Part shown: positions 47,944-59,374 of the stretch, piece by piece
Position numbering within the stretch: position 1 is the stretch's first letter
How the letters are laid out: each line of letters starts with the position of its first letter
Assembly (NCBI RefSeq): GCF_030272615.1
Contig: NC_081410.1
Location: forward strand, 288,981,957 to 289,045,956
Reading direction: 5' to 3'
DNA from: Cryptomeria japonica
Lineage: Eukaryota > Streptophyta > Pinopsida > Cupressales > Cupressaceae
Length of the DNA: 64,000 nt
Position numbers and translations under genes: made by a program
The notes under the pieces: generated by a model
The model's database searches: none
The model's input: only the letters and a program-made list of their open reading frames with translations
Told to the model about the DNA's origin: nothing

Positions 47944-49346
47944 GGATGAAAATCCAATAATTTTAGGGTTTATTCAAAAAGTTGTCAAGCATTTGCAAAA
48001 GATGTAAAATTCAAATTTTCAAGTTACAACGGTTAGGAATAATTAAGAGGGAAAAGCAAGTTTTAATTGTTTTAGTGCTAAATAAACTTTGTAACCAACC
48101 ATATGGTGGTTGAAAAAACTTGGAGAGGCTATTTAAAGCCATAGACATGCTTTGTAAGGCAGATTGAATGCCAAGGAGTACATACTGCTGTAGAAACTCA
48201 ATGAAAATTCAGAGTTTTGGAGTAATTTCTCAGATTTTCTATTATTTGTGAAGGTTTACTTTAAATTTGTTCATTTCCTAACATTGAAAATAACTTTTAT
48301 CAACATTCCACACCTCTGTGGATGATTTGAGTTCATTATTCATTTTGAAATTTTGTTATAGGGTTGATTGTCATAACTTTTTGAGTATTTTCCTTTGGTA
48401 GCTTTGACAAAATTCAATCATGGGGTCATTCCATGAATATTGAGCCTTTTTTCTCATGGAATTACTATTTTATAACATTTATAATACATTCTAACAACTA
48501 AAACGTGCAATTGAGGGGTTTAGTGCAGGTGATCACCATTAGAAGGAGTGAGAAGCGTAGTGAAGAGGCTTGGTATGGTGAAGGTTGGAGAGATATACCT
48601 ACATGAGGGGTAGTTTTTATGATTTGGAAATTGGTAATACACCTATCTAAATGTGAATCAACAAACAATTTGATCCAGGAGTGAGTGGACATGGGAGATT
48701 GGAGAAACCCTTGTTTTTAGGGGTTTGAGTGAAGAATTTGGGGCTTTTGGGGTTAGGGACCTCATACCCTAAAATTGATTACAAATTCATTCATAATTCA
48801 TCATTTTCTAAGACTTTTTTGAGGTTATAAGTACCCAAAAGTAATATTTCTTGTAGTTGCTTTGTTAATCCACCATTCTAATTGCTTGAAAATGAAGGAG
48901 AGTCTAAAAACAACAAATACTTTTGAAAACAAGTTGCTAAATTCTCTGAGTATATTATAGAAAAGCCAAAGGGGTATCCAAAAATCCATTTTATTTGTCT
49001 AGTGTCTTGGAAGTTTATAGAGTTATCATTAAAATTCTTTCGCTTTAGGGCTAATAGGGGCTCTAGGGCTAGTAGGAGGAATTTGGGGTTTAAGAATTTG
49101 GGTATTGAATAGAAGGCCAAAACTAGTTTGAAACTTTTATAATATACCTAATTACACCTTCTAAACCATCATTTTGATTTGGGAAGGTCTTTTTTCATAA
49201 TTGGCCCATTTGAACCATTTGGGGTGTTTGTAGGCTCAAGGGGATCTATCATTTTCCTACCTTGTATTTCCCTTATATTTTACAGAGTCATCTATACCTA
49301 TTTAGACATTGTCTTGTACCACCATGCCTCTACCAAGTCTACATCA
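47694..49346 (+). repeat. LTR 3 of the array
   Basis: Starts TGTAGGAGCACCAAG and ends GTCTACATCA. After it there is no primer site; C/T-rich flank follows at once, which fixes the LTR end. Confidence 0.92.
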
Positions 49347-49701
49347 CCCTCCATCCTTCTTCATCTTTCACCCTACCCCTTCCACTTCCATCTCCCTTAC
49401 CTTCTATCTCCTTCCAACCTCTACCCACCTACCATACTACCTTTCCACTTCCCCTTCCTACCTTTATCTTTACCCCCACTACCACTTCCATCTCCTTTAG
49501 CTTCCATCTCTTTCCACTTCCCCTACCTCCTTACCTTCACCTATATCCTCACCTACCTAACCCTCTTCCCATCCTAGCATACCCATCCACTACCCTTCAC
49601 CTTCATTTACACCTAACTCTACATTCACCTACATCCTCTACCCTCCATCTCACACCACTTACCCCTATGCTTCCCTTATCCTACCCTTTCTATGTACCTA
49701 T
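49347..49701. repeat. C/T-rich low-complexity tract
   Basis: About 340 bp of mixed ccatcttccacttccc-type sequence with almost no G on +. It resembles the tract at 40200-40360, so the array probably inserted into one continuous C/T-rich region. Open frames here are composition artefacts. Confidence 0.8.
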
Positions 49702-51288
49702 TGTAGATCAAGAAATTGAAAATCATCAAAACAATAGCAATTAGGACAACCACAAAACCTAAAGCTGCTATGAAAGCAATCCTAATCCAATCAATGTAGA
49801 AATAAAGACAAGATATTCAAATCAAATGAAATTGAAGCAAACCAATGCAGATATCTCCTTCATGTGGCTCCATTGTTCTTCTTTCACCTTCAAATTTGAT
49901 GTGGATCTCACCTACAATTGCAAAATACAAGTGGAAAGCAAGTTGTTGAGAGATAAAATTCGCAGCATAAGGTTACTCAAAAATGTGATTGATTCCTTTT
50001 TAATTGAAGAAAATCATCCAATTTATAGACAAATTGGAGAGAGGACAAGATTAGCATGAAGAGATTTGAAAGGAAATTCAAATCAAGAATGGAAAAATTA
50101 TGACAAATGTGTGACACTTTCTATGCAAGGTGTATGACAAATTATGCACAAATTATGACAAGTTGCTATGCAAGATGTATGACAAATTATGACAAGATTT
50201 AAATGCCATTCCCATGACAAAAGGGAAGAGAGAAAATAGCCTCCATGATTGCAACAAATGGAAGCATAATCATAGGAGAAAATAAGGGAATGAAATTAGG
50301 GGAAATATTAGAAAAATTAAAGAAAATAGGAGAAATAGAAATTAGAAATTAGGAGAAATTAGCAAATTAGAAAATTGAGGAAAAAGATGAAATAGAAATT
50401 AGGTGAATTAATTAATAGGTTTTCATCCATTAATTAATTCATAAAAGAGACCTAGGACTAAATAAATAGATTTATTTAACCCAGAAAGAAGAAAAGGATT
50501 AAATGAACAAATCATAAAACCCTAGAAATAAGAGGACAAGGAATTAGGTCAAGACAACAAGAAATTAATGTAGGTTCGATCATGATTCTAATTGACAAAG
50601 GACCAATTTTGATAAATGATTGAGATTGGTTGACAAAAATCAATGACAAATTGACCAAGATTGACAAGGAGATCAAATTGATAGGCGCCAATTGACGAGG
50701 AACAATGACTAATCGATCCAAATTGACATGATTGAAAAGGACAAGGATCAATGATGAATCGATCGCAAAATGACAAGATTGACAAGGACAAGGATCAATG
50801 ATGAATTGATCGCAAAATGACAAGGCTGACAAGGACAAGGATCGATGACGAATCGATCACAAAATGACAAGGCTGACAAGGACAAGGATCGATGACGAAT
50901 CGATCGCAAAATGATGAGATTGACAAGGTGATAATCACAAATGATTACTAACAAGCTAAAGATGATTGAAAGATTGACAAGAGGACAAAACCCTAATTCT
51001 ATCATTGATTAGGATTGACGATGTCCAAAATGATGATAAATGAGCACGCACCATGATGCAAAAGGATAAGATCGACCAAAATCATGATTGAAGATTGCTA
51101 TCGACAAGACCTAATTCGAAAGTGATAAAAATGAGGAATGCAGGAGAAGGACTCAATGCTCACAAATGATAAAGACCAAGTGCGCAACATACAAGAAATG
51201 TTAATGCGATGCAAGAACCCTAAAATAAGGCAATGTGCAAATGTTAAAGTATGACTCCACAAGCGTTGACCATTTTTAGACATCTACA
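49702..51288 (-). repeat. 3' LTR of the TAT element
   Basis: The 1587-bp LTR begins TGTAGAT and ends ATCTACA on +, a 7-bp inverted terminal repeat. The PPT abuts the right end. The left flanking five bases are cctat; the matching copy would lie beyond the window. An internal tandem repeat lies at 50714-50926. Confidence 0.85.
50714..50926. repeat. 47-bp tandem repeat in the TAT LTR
   Basis: The word gatcgcaaaatga (or gatcacaaaatga) recurs at 50761, 50808, 50855 and 50902, exactly 47 bp apart. Each unit carries gacaaggacaaggatc and a palindromic-like cgatcg or tgatcg. The flanks on both sides hold looser gacaag/gaccaa words. Frames on minus through this block are repeat translations, not genes. 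Confidence 0.9.
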
Positions 51289-51306
51289 TTTTGCCCCTCT
51301 TTGAGA
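51289..51306 (-). other. Polypurine tract of the TAT element
   Basis: The minus strand reads tctcaaagaggggcaaaa directly before the LTR start TGTAGATGTC. The aagaggggcaaaa core is identical to the + strand tract at 37291-37303. Confidence 0.85.
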
Positions 51307-52140
51307 CAATGTGATTCTAAGAATTGTTTCAAAGAACAATAATGAAAATGCCTCAGACAATAACAATGACATATGCATGCCCCCTCGAGGAATTGGCCAA
51401 AAAAATCTAGAAAAGAGGCCAAGTGATCGATAAGAATGACAGAAGATGATAGGTTCGAATGAATAAAAAATTGAAGGTCGGATGCACAAAGGACAAGTAG
51501 TGGAAGGTGCAAAAGACCGTGACCATCATAAGATGGAGAGCATGCACATCCATCTAGGTACTGACAAAGATCTATATAAGAGGTAAGGAGAAGGAAAAGA
51601 GTTCATTTGCACTGGCCAAAGTGGAGGAGTTGTTGCTTGGGAAAAAGGACCCTTGTAGAGAGATGGTGAACATTCCAATGGCAGATCACCTTGGGGAATG
51701 TGTATGCATCTACAGATGACCAGACTACATGGGAGCAGTGGTATGTAGCTCAAAAACCCATATGTTCAATTTCATGAATTTTGCTTGATTGCGGGACATT
51801 GCGGGGCCCACAGGGGAGGGAAAAATGCAGATCTTTGCCTATGTGGGTGCATTCTATGGCTATGTAGTGATGTTCTATGCCTGTGTAAGGTACACAGGTG
51901 CAGCTTGATGCTGCAAAAGCACAAGACAGTGTGCACAAGTGCAATTGTGCACTTATGACTCTAGTTTGATCAAAAGCAGTGCACAAATGATCTTGAAAAG
52001 AGGGATAAGGGTAGGATAGGTAAAAAATAAATAAGAAAACCCTGATTGGTGCATGAAACAAGGAAATGCGGCCCTTGGGAAAAAAAACCCTAAAACTTAC
52101 AAATTGTGCCCCAATTGTGATGCAGAGTCGATAGTATCCA
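51307..52140. other. Spacer between PPT and the antisense gene
   Basis: No gene seen. It should contain whatever promoter drives the antisense gene at 52141 if it was transcribed on its own; no clear TATA box could be singled out. Confidence 0.4.
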
Positions 52141-54060
52141 TTGATCACATGGGAGAACAAACCTGACTACTTCATGTTGCGATACAAACTTAGGAGTACT
52201 GACAAAGACACATTAGCAAGACTTGGATTATACTTCATTATGTACATGCCCGAGATTAGGGAAAACACGGGACTTCTCACCGCATTGGCAGAGCGATGGC
52301 ATTCAGAGACTTCCTCTTTCCATCTTCTGACTGGAGAGGTGACTGTGACACTAGAGAACGTGTGGCGTATCCTCCACATTTCAATTCATGGGGAGATGGT
52401 GGTGTACAACCCAGCAATATGGAGAGACTCTTTGTGTAGATTATTTGAGTGCGACGCAAATGACCTTGATATCATAAAGAGGGAGATCCACTGGGAGACC
52501 ATGGCAGCAGAGTATGATCAGCGATATGTGGTGATAGCAGTGGTTATGGCATGCCTATTAGCAGGTGATAGACGAGGACATGGATTCCCTATTAGATGGG
52601 GAAGAGTGCTAGAGCGGATATCAACAAAGGGGACTGTATACGCATGGGGACCATGTGTGCTTGCCATGCTATATTTTCAGTTGCATCAGATAGCATATCA
52701 GAGGGTATAGACTTTGAGTTGTGGGGTCACACTGTTACAGGTATGGGAATTTGAGCACATAGCCATATGTCAGCCAATTGCAGAGAGATAGGTAGTACCA
52801 CATCAACCATATGTGTACTACTATGGGGGAGCACTGAGACAGGGTCCATTCAGATACATATTGTATTGGCAACATGAGCTGGACAGGTTGAGAGATTTCA
52901 CATGGAGGCCATATCATGATTGCCTTGGATGGTCAGATGATGGCGATGAGCTACCATATTGTAGATAGGAGAGATACCCGATTGGGCGACCAGTGAATCG
53001 CTAGAGAGTGATTAAGATGTATTTTCCAGAGAGAGTCAGACAACAATTTGGAGAGAGGCAGGATGTATCGATAGGGACTACACACTTTGCTTGATCCCAC
53101 AGAGAGATGAGTCAGTGGGGGAGGATGATTCAACCACTCATAGCATATGTTGACTTCATATAGCTATAGCGAAAACAATGGGATTGGAGATCAGATGTTG
53201 TAGATGCCAGGATGACAGAGGAGTATGAGCAATGGTTTGCACGACAGTGGCCAGTGCCATTGACAGATCCTAATATTTCGATACCTAGGAGATAGGAGGA
53301 CTTCCCACTCACTGGAGAGGAGGAGGATGACAATGGGGGAGAGGAGGAGGGAGATGATGAGGATGAGGGGGATGAGGACAAGGGGGATGAGGATGGATGA
53401 GGAGGCTGAGGAGGATGATGAGGGAGAGGAGAGTCCTAGGTACATGCATAGAGATGAGCCAGATCCAGCAGATCATGAGTCATTGCAGGATATACCCATA
53501 GGGTAGGAGACAGTTAGCATAGAGGAGATGCATATATGTAGGGCCACCATAGCGAGTCAACATGATTACATTGCTACATTAGAGAGACATAATGCTATCT
53601 TGAGGATAGAGCAGGATCAGTGGAGAGTAGAGTGGGAGTAGTGGTCATTTGAGAGGGATAGGTTCAGAGCAGAGATAGCCAACCTGATAGTGGCTTGAGA
53701 TACAGTGATAGCCTAGGCACAACAAGCAGAGCAGAGAGTGACCGAGTATGCTGGGTTGATTAGGGATGCTAGTGCATGTGAGATGGCACAGATGTTATTA
53801 GAGGCAAGAGATGAGATGTGCCATTTGAATAATTTATATGAGAATATAGTTCCACCAGAGTAGAGAGCAGCATTATATCGGTCATGATCAAGGACAGAGA
53901 GCAGTCCACACTCTCAGAGGTCAGTGAGCAGCATGGGGGTGAGTGTACCTATGAGACCACCATAGCCAGGACTAGGGATAGGAGGGGCTTCATCCTTGAG
54001 ACATGGCAAAGATGAGGAGGATAGAGGGAGCACCTAGTGATAGAGGTACGTGCTCCTTAT
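52141..54060 (+). pseudogene. Plant mobile domain (PMD, aminotransferase-like) gene in antisense to the TAT element
   Basis: Opens with 189 codons (52141-52710) and continues in the same frame through stops (TAG 52708, later TAG/TGA codons) to about 53400, then decays further. ALAERWHSETSSFHLLTGEV followed by TVTLENVWRILHISIHGEMV is the signature N-terminal block of the PMD family, with its pattern W-x-x-E-T-x-x-F-H-x-x-x-G-E-x-T-x-T-L-E. Later WEFEHIAICQP, YYYGGALRQGPFRYI and EEYEQWFARQWPVP follow PMD order, and then a Glu/Asp-rich tail (53320-53400). Most stops could come from Trp or Gln codons by single transitions. PMD proteins occur as host silencing factors (MAIN/MAIL) and inside MULE and gypsy transposons. 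Here the gene starts on the LTR side and points toward pol, as extra antisense ORFs of TAT elements do. Confidence 0.85.
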
Positions 54061-55918
54061 GACGGAGACATATATAGTTTGATATTATGTACTCAACTTG
54101 TGGGCCATATGTAGGACAGACAGTCCAATTTTGTACTTTGATATTTTTTTATTTTTATTTTTTGATATATGATATGATATGCAGCTATATGATGGGATGC
54201 AATGTGTTATGGCTTATGTTTACTTTCCATGTATGGATGTCTTATGCACTATCTATGTACTATCTTTGTAACATGTATGAATGTTGTTTATGTTTTTGAT
54301 GCATTTATAAATGAAATGGATAAAATGCTTTGTATGGGCTTGATATAATGCAAATGTACTAACCAATGAATGCAGGATGCAGCTTATTTTTTTTTTTAGA
54401 GATCAGAGAACTAGACCGAACAGACTGCCAAGACTGACAAAAGAAATGTTAGTAAGAAGAAATTAGACAGAGGATAGTTAGAGATGAAGGAAAACTTGCT
54501 TTTACAAATGCACATAAGTAGGTGAGAACCTTTATTTATTGTAGCAAAACGGATGCAGAGTATCATGGCATTGAAGGTCAGAGCTGGAACGCAACCCCTT
54601 TTGCAAAAGATAGACACATTGCACACAAGGAATGAGTGAAGCATCCCAGGGTGCATACATCAAGGGTCAAGGTATGTGCGGTGTTCACAAAGTGAACGTA
54701 CTTATCACAAACACCCAATGATATAGCTGCCCCAGTTTATGACAAACATTCCACAAACAACAAACACAAAAAAAAAAGGAAAGGGACCATGAACCATCCC
54801 GATCACTCTAAATCACTCAGTGACATCATCGAGCAACATAGGAACATGATCGAAGCCAAAGATAAATCAGTAAAAAGATAAGACGCACAAATTCAACCAA
54901 GTCAAACAAACAGTCTGATCGTCATTGTCAAAAGTGGAAAACAAGAATGATCATGCTATCTGGTTTTAGGGAATGCAGTACCTCGTCGAAGACAGGACAC
55001 AGTTTGGTTTCAAGTATACCACACCCTGTATAAGACCCATGATAATGTTGACAAGGACCAATGGTAATGTTGATGCTATTCTGATTGATGTGACAACTGT
55101 GATCACGTTGAATGCTTGCTTGGTCGAACAGTTTATCTATTAATGGATGATTTCATTAAAGCACAATGTTTGATTGATTGTCATTGGATGTATGCTCACC
55201 GATCTATCTATGCACAAAGGGAACCATTTATTGACAAAATGCAAAATGCCAAAGAAATTGTTTTTGGATTTTGATGTTTTTCATTTTGTATGAATTTCGA
55301 GTTTTTTACAATTTTTTTGTTCATTTTTTTAGGACTTTATTTGACTTCTTAGGGATTTTTTCAGGACATTATTTGATTTTTAGGGATTTTTTTAGGACAT
55401 TATATGATAAGGAAGCTCCAGTCCGCACGTAGCAATAACTCTAGTAATTGATCATGACAAGGGGCGTGCACCCAATGAAAATTTGAAAGACATATACAGT
55501 GACCAGGACCAAAATATATGCACAAGGACTGGAAACCTGAGTATGCAAGACAATGATGTTGACCAATCACAGGCCTGGAACAGAACATTGGGTTAGGGAA
55601 AGGATAATCATGATAAACTTGCGGGGGGGAAAGTACAGCTAGGAGTCATGATAGATAATGGAGCAATAGTGTTTTACACATGGCACCTGTTTGCCAAGTT
55701 TTCACCATCGTACTTGCCCAAAGTGCCTATTTGCCAGGTTTTCACTAGAGGGCGAATTATTTTTCTTTACTTACTTTTTTTTTTTTTGTTTCTTTTCAAT
55801 TTTTCACTTTTTTTCACTTTTGATTTTGATTTTATTTTTATTTTTGTTTTGAGCTTTTTCTTTTCTTTTTTTTTTTTTTCAGGATCATATTGAAGAACTG
55901 CTGACAGAAAAACTATGC
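54061..55918. other. Spacer between the antisense gene and integrase
   Basis: No gene recognised. An imperfect repeat of about 35 bp built on aggacattatttgatttttagggattttt occurs at 55330-55407. A region with gccaagttttcacc...gccaggttttcac precedes a T-rich stretch (55770-55880). The latter two correspond, in reverse, to the A-rich and gtgaaaaccac parts after the integrase at 39.4 kb. Confidence 0.55.
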
Positions 55919-56580
55919 CTAGTACTTTTGAAGGTGCATGCTATTTATAGGATCTGATAGAGGTTCACCATCTGGGGTTGCAAGCTGATATGCCCCTGAA
56001 CCATAGGCTGCAGTAACTATGAAAGGCCCAACCCAATTAGGCTCAAATTTTTCTTTGATGATGTCAGTAGATTGTGTATTCTTCAGGTTAGCCTTTAGGA
56101 TCAAATCTCCCACTTTGAAGTGTCGCCCTTTGACCTTCTTATTATAAGAGCAATGAAAATGGTTTTGATATGCTTGCAAATGTGTCAGGGCTGTCTGATG
56201 TTTCTCATCTAACATCTCAAGTTGATGCAGCCTAGAGACTTTGTGCATCTCATCATCAATCAAATGTTGCAAGGAAACATGCAAAGAGGGAATTTCCACT
56301 TCCAAGGGTAAAATGGCTTCCACACCATACACCAAGGAATAAGGTGTTGCATCAGTAGGTGTGCAAATGGAAGTGCAATAAGCCCATAGTGCTGGATTCA
56401 ATTGTACATGCCAATCTCGACCAACATCATTGACAACCTTTTTCAAGATCTTAATGATGGTTTTATTTGATTCTTCAGCTTGACCATTACTTTGTGGATA
56501 GTAAGGACTGAAGAAACGGTGTTGGATGCGAAACTTTTCACAGATTCCCTTGACATCTTTATTTTTAAATGGACGACCAT
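55919..56580 (-). pseudogene. TAT integrase, C-terminal half
   Basis: Integrase inserts the DNA copy into the genome. The visible part starts abruptly at the second catalytic Asp (ATDNGRPFKNKDVKG), then PYYPQSNGQAEESNKTIIK with the catalytic Glu, the block with WAYCTSICTPTDATPYSLVY and the C-terminal domain GPFIVTAAYGSGAYQLATPD. The frame is open throughout. The N-terminal HHCC zinc-binding part and the first catalytic Asp are missing because of a deletion at about 56600, so the enzyme is inactive. Confidence 0.92.
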
Positions 56581-57395
56581 TATCTGTGGCTATTGCAAGG
56601 GGAACCCCATATCACTTGATAGATGACTAACTGGGAATCTCCATAGACTTGCAAATGTGTAAAGTTCCATTGGATTGCTATTTTGAGTCCTATGACCAAA
56701 GCTTCGTATTCTGCAATATTATTGGTGCAATGGAAAGTGATCCTATAAGACTTTGGGATAGCATCTCCTTGAAGGGTGACAAACAATATACATGCTCCTG
56801 AGCCATACTTTGTGTGAGATCCATCAAAGTATAATTGCCATTCCTTAGAAGAAGTAAGAGCAAATACTGATTCATCAGGGAAATCTGTCAACATTGGATG
56901 ATCATCATGAATAGGTGCCTCTGCAAGTTGATCTGCTATGATTTGTCCTTTTATTGCCTTTCTCTCAATGTACTCAATATCAAACTCACTTAGGATCATA
57001 ACCCACTTTGCTAGGTGACGTGTCAAAGCTGCCCTGCTAAGCAAGTATTTTAAGGGATCAATTTTTGCAACTAGCAATGTCTGATGATTTAACATATAGT
57101 GTTGAAGCTTCTGTGTTGCAAATACCACTGCTAAACATGCTTGTTCAATAGTTGAATAATTCAGTTCATAGCCCACTAGTGTTTGACTAATATAATAAAT
57201 AGCCCATTCTTTGCCTTTCTCATCTTGTTGGGCTAAGAGAGCTCCTAGTGCCATTTTAGTTGCAGAGATATACAATATGAATGGCTTCCCTACTATAGGA
57301 GGCATTAGAATAGGTGGTAACATCAGATAATCCTTGAGAGTTTGAAATGTTGATTGACATTGCTTAGTCCATTTAAAAGTGACACCTTTATGCAA
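56580..57395 (-). pseudogene. TAT RNase H and second (archaeal-type) RNase H, fused to integrase debris
   Basis: Open for 271 codons. The first RNase H is the usual Ty3 form (ATKMALGALLAQQDEKGKEW, YISQTLVGYELNYSTIEQAC). A second one follows (LYFDGSHTKYGSGACILFVT, TNNIAEYEALVIGLKIAI and LQVYGDSQLVIYQV), typical of the TAT clade. Right after GDSQLVIYQV the frame enters out-of-frame integrase sequence: a deletion has removed the end of this domain and the front of integrase. Confidence 0.92.
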
Positions 57396-57452
57396 TAAAT
57401 TTTAGAAGGGATGACATTTGTCTGCCAAGTGAGCTATAAACCGGTGGATTGA

Positions 57453-58421
57453 CTATAACTTCCCTTGCAGACTTCTTAGTTGACGAAGATTGGAAGGAGG
57501 AGGCATATCCATTATTGCTTTAACTTTTTCTAGGTCTACTTCTATGCCTCTATGAGAAACAATGTACCTAAATAATTTGCCAGTTGTGACACCAAAGACC
57601 CATTTCTTTGGGTTGAGTCTGAGCTTGTAGGTTTCCATTTGATCAAAGATTGGGCCAAGGATGGCTAGATGACTATCTCTTGTGACAGATTTGCATAATA
57701 GGTCATCAACATAGTCTTCCATCAAAGTATGCATAAAATCATGGAAAATTGTTGTCAGAGCTCTTTGATATGTTGCTCCAGCATTTTTAAGGCCAAAGGG
57801 CATCACATTCTAGTAGTAGGTACCCCAAGCACATGTGAATGCAGTCTTATGTTGATCTTCAGGAGCAATGCAAATTTGATTATATCCAGAAAAACCATCC
57901 ATCAATGATAGCATCTCATATCCTGTAGTCATGTCAACTATGATGTCTATATTCGGCAGTGGAAAGTCATCTTTAGGGCATGCTTTATTGAGATCCCTAA
58001 AATCTGTACAAATTCTTATGCCCCCAGTTACTTTTCTAATTGGTACCAAATTTGAAATCCAATCTGCATAATCAATTGGTCTGATAAAGCCCACATCAAA
58101 TAATTTTTTGAGTTCTACTTTGACTAAGAGAGCCACCTGGGGATGCATCTTTCTGAGTTTTTGTTTGACGGGCTTGGCATTTGGTTTTAATGGCAAATGA
58201 TGAAGGACTAATTCTGGATCAAGGCCGGGCATATCTGCATAAGACCATGCAAAACGGATCTTCTTCTCAAGAAAGAAATTGACAAAATCTATCTTTTCTT
58301 GTTTTGATAAAGAAGCAGCGAAATGAATGACCTTAGGGTTGTCAAGTGTACCCAAATTTATCTCTTTGGTCATTTCCACAAGAAATGTTGATTTATCCTG
58401 ACTTGACAAGGGTATGTCCAA
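57453..58421 (-). pseudogene. TAT reverse transcriptase
   Basis: Copies element RNA into DNA. The front part (58421-57810) holds VELKKLFDVGFIRPIDYADW, RICTDFRDLNKACPKDDFPL and MDGFSGYNQI (first catalytic Asp). A TAG separates it from PFGLKNAGATYQRA and YVDDLLCKS (57806-57453) with the other two catalytic Asp. Two further stops lie between here and RNase H (about 57453 and 57405). The catalytic residues are intact, so damage is limited to premature stops. Confidence 0.93.
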
Positions 58422-59374
58422 TCTTCCACCTTTGGGCCCTCAGAGAGGTTTTCACTCGCAGGCACGTCTTTTATTTTTACTTTTCCATGATCAGAGAGTG
58501 CACAGTTTTCACTCAAAGACCCATTCTTTTGATTTTTTACTTTTTCTTTTTCTTTTTCATTTTTATGACTAGAAGATGGAGTTGACTCCCCAAAATATGT
58601 TGTGGAATTTAAATCAATAGAAAACCCTACCTTATGATCCCCTTGTGGTATGCCTTCATGTAGTCGAAGGAATTCTGCAATTGCTTCGTCATTTTGAAAA
58701 CAATCCAATTTGAGTGGTTCTTGTTGGTCATGTTGGATAAGCTGTGGATAGAAGAGGGGCATGTCATCATCAGTTTCAAGGAGAGTTAGGGCTGAGATAG
58801 TAAGGATAAAAATGTTCGTGGTATCATTGTTTGAACTATTTGTATCTGATTTGGAGCTTGGGTCCTAGAATGATTCTATCCAAGCATTAGGACATGTTTT
58901 GGGAGGGGGAGTTATTTCATGTTTGTCTTCCATGGGCAAATCATCAGGGTCAAGGAAAACATTTTCAAGGGCATAGGAGCTAGAAGAAAAGGAACTCCAC
59001 TCCCATTCATTGGAATCAGTTTCAGGTTGGGTATCCTCAGGTGTTGTTTCATCATCAGAGTCATGCCCCTTTCCACACATGGTCACTTTGGTATACGAGG
59101 TTCCAATTTGCAATGGTACAAAACCTAACCCTAAAGTTGGATGTCACATCTTAGGTATAATAGGTTCTAGTCTTCCTTTCTTGTCAGGGCCCAAACCACT
59201 GCAGCCATCATATCCCTTTTTCTGCATTATAGTAAACCCTTTTCCATACCGCTCCACTGGCAATTTGATAGGTGGTGTATCAGTTTGATCCTTATAAAGC
59301 CAATCTATTACATCATCATCCAAAGTTTCCTTGTTAAGTTCACCCCATTTTATAAATGTAGAGGGGGGTTGATA
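58370..59374 (-). pseudogene. Protease-RT linker with a G-patch-like motif
   Basis: Downstream of protease the frame gives YGKGFTIMQKKGYDGCSGLG, then PDKKGRLEPI, a stop and HPTLGLGF (about 59270-59105). This fits the G-patch pattern of a glycine-rich G-x-G-L-G core, G-x-x-x-P-I, and a closing G-L-G-F/Y. G-patch motifs bind RNA or activate helicases and also follow the protease in some retroviruses. An acidic, Ser-rich stretch (59113-58865) and a Lys-rich linker (58762-58370) lead to RT. Stops lie near 59373, 59150 and 58866. Confidence 0.75.

Larger units (their letters stand above)
40361..49346 (+). mobile_element. Tandem array LTR-gag/PR-LTR-gag/PR-LTR of a gypsy-like element without RT
   Basis: Three LTRs (40361-41991, 44039-45672, 47694-49346; 1631-1653 bp) alternate with two internal regions of about 2.0 kb, giving a repeat period of about 3.66 kb. 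Each internal region starts with a primer site TGGTATCAGAGC (41995-42006 and 45676-45687) and encodes only gag and protease. This is the structure of gag-only terminal-repeat retrotransposons. The shared middle LTR indicates unequal recombination between LTRs rather than two insertions. No matching target-site duplication was found (cctag left, ccctc right). Confidence 0.9.

Noticed and set aside
49262-49744. Overlapping + frames up to 160 codons rich in Pro, Leu, Ser and Thr
   Set aside because: Low-complexity C/T-rich DNA gives long frames in all three + phases; no conserved motif.
50512-51005. Three overlapping minus-strand frames of 67-108 codons with repeated LSFCDRF-like words
   Set aside because: They are translations of the 47-bp tandem repeat in the LTR; the frames exist because 47 bp without stops repeats in several frames. 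No gene.
53130-53445. Minus-strand Ser-rich frames of about 84 codons
   Set aside because: Shadow of the acidic tail of the PMD gene (GAG/GAT runs).
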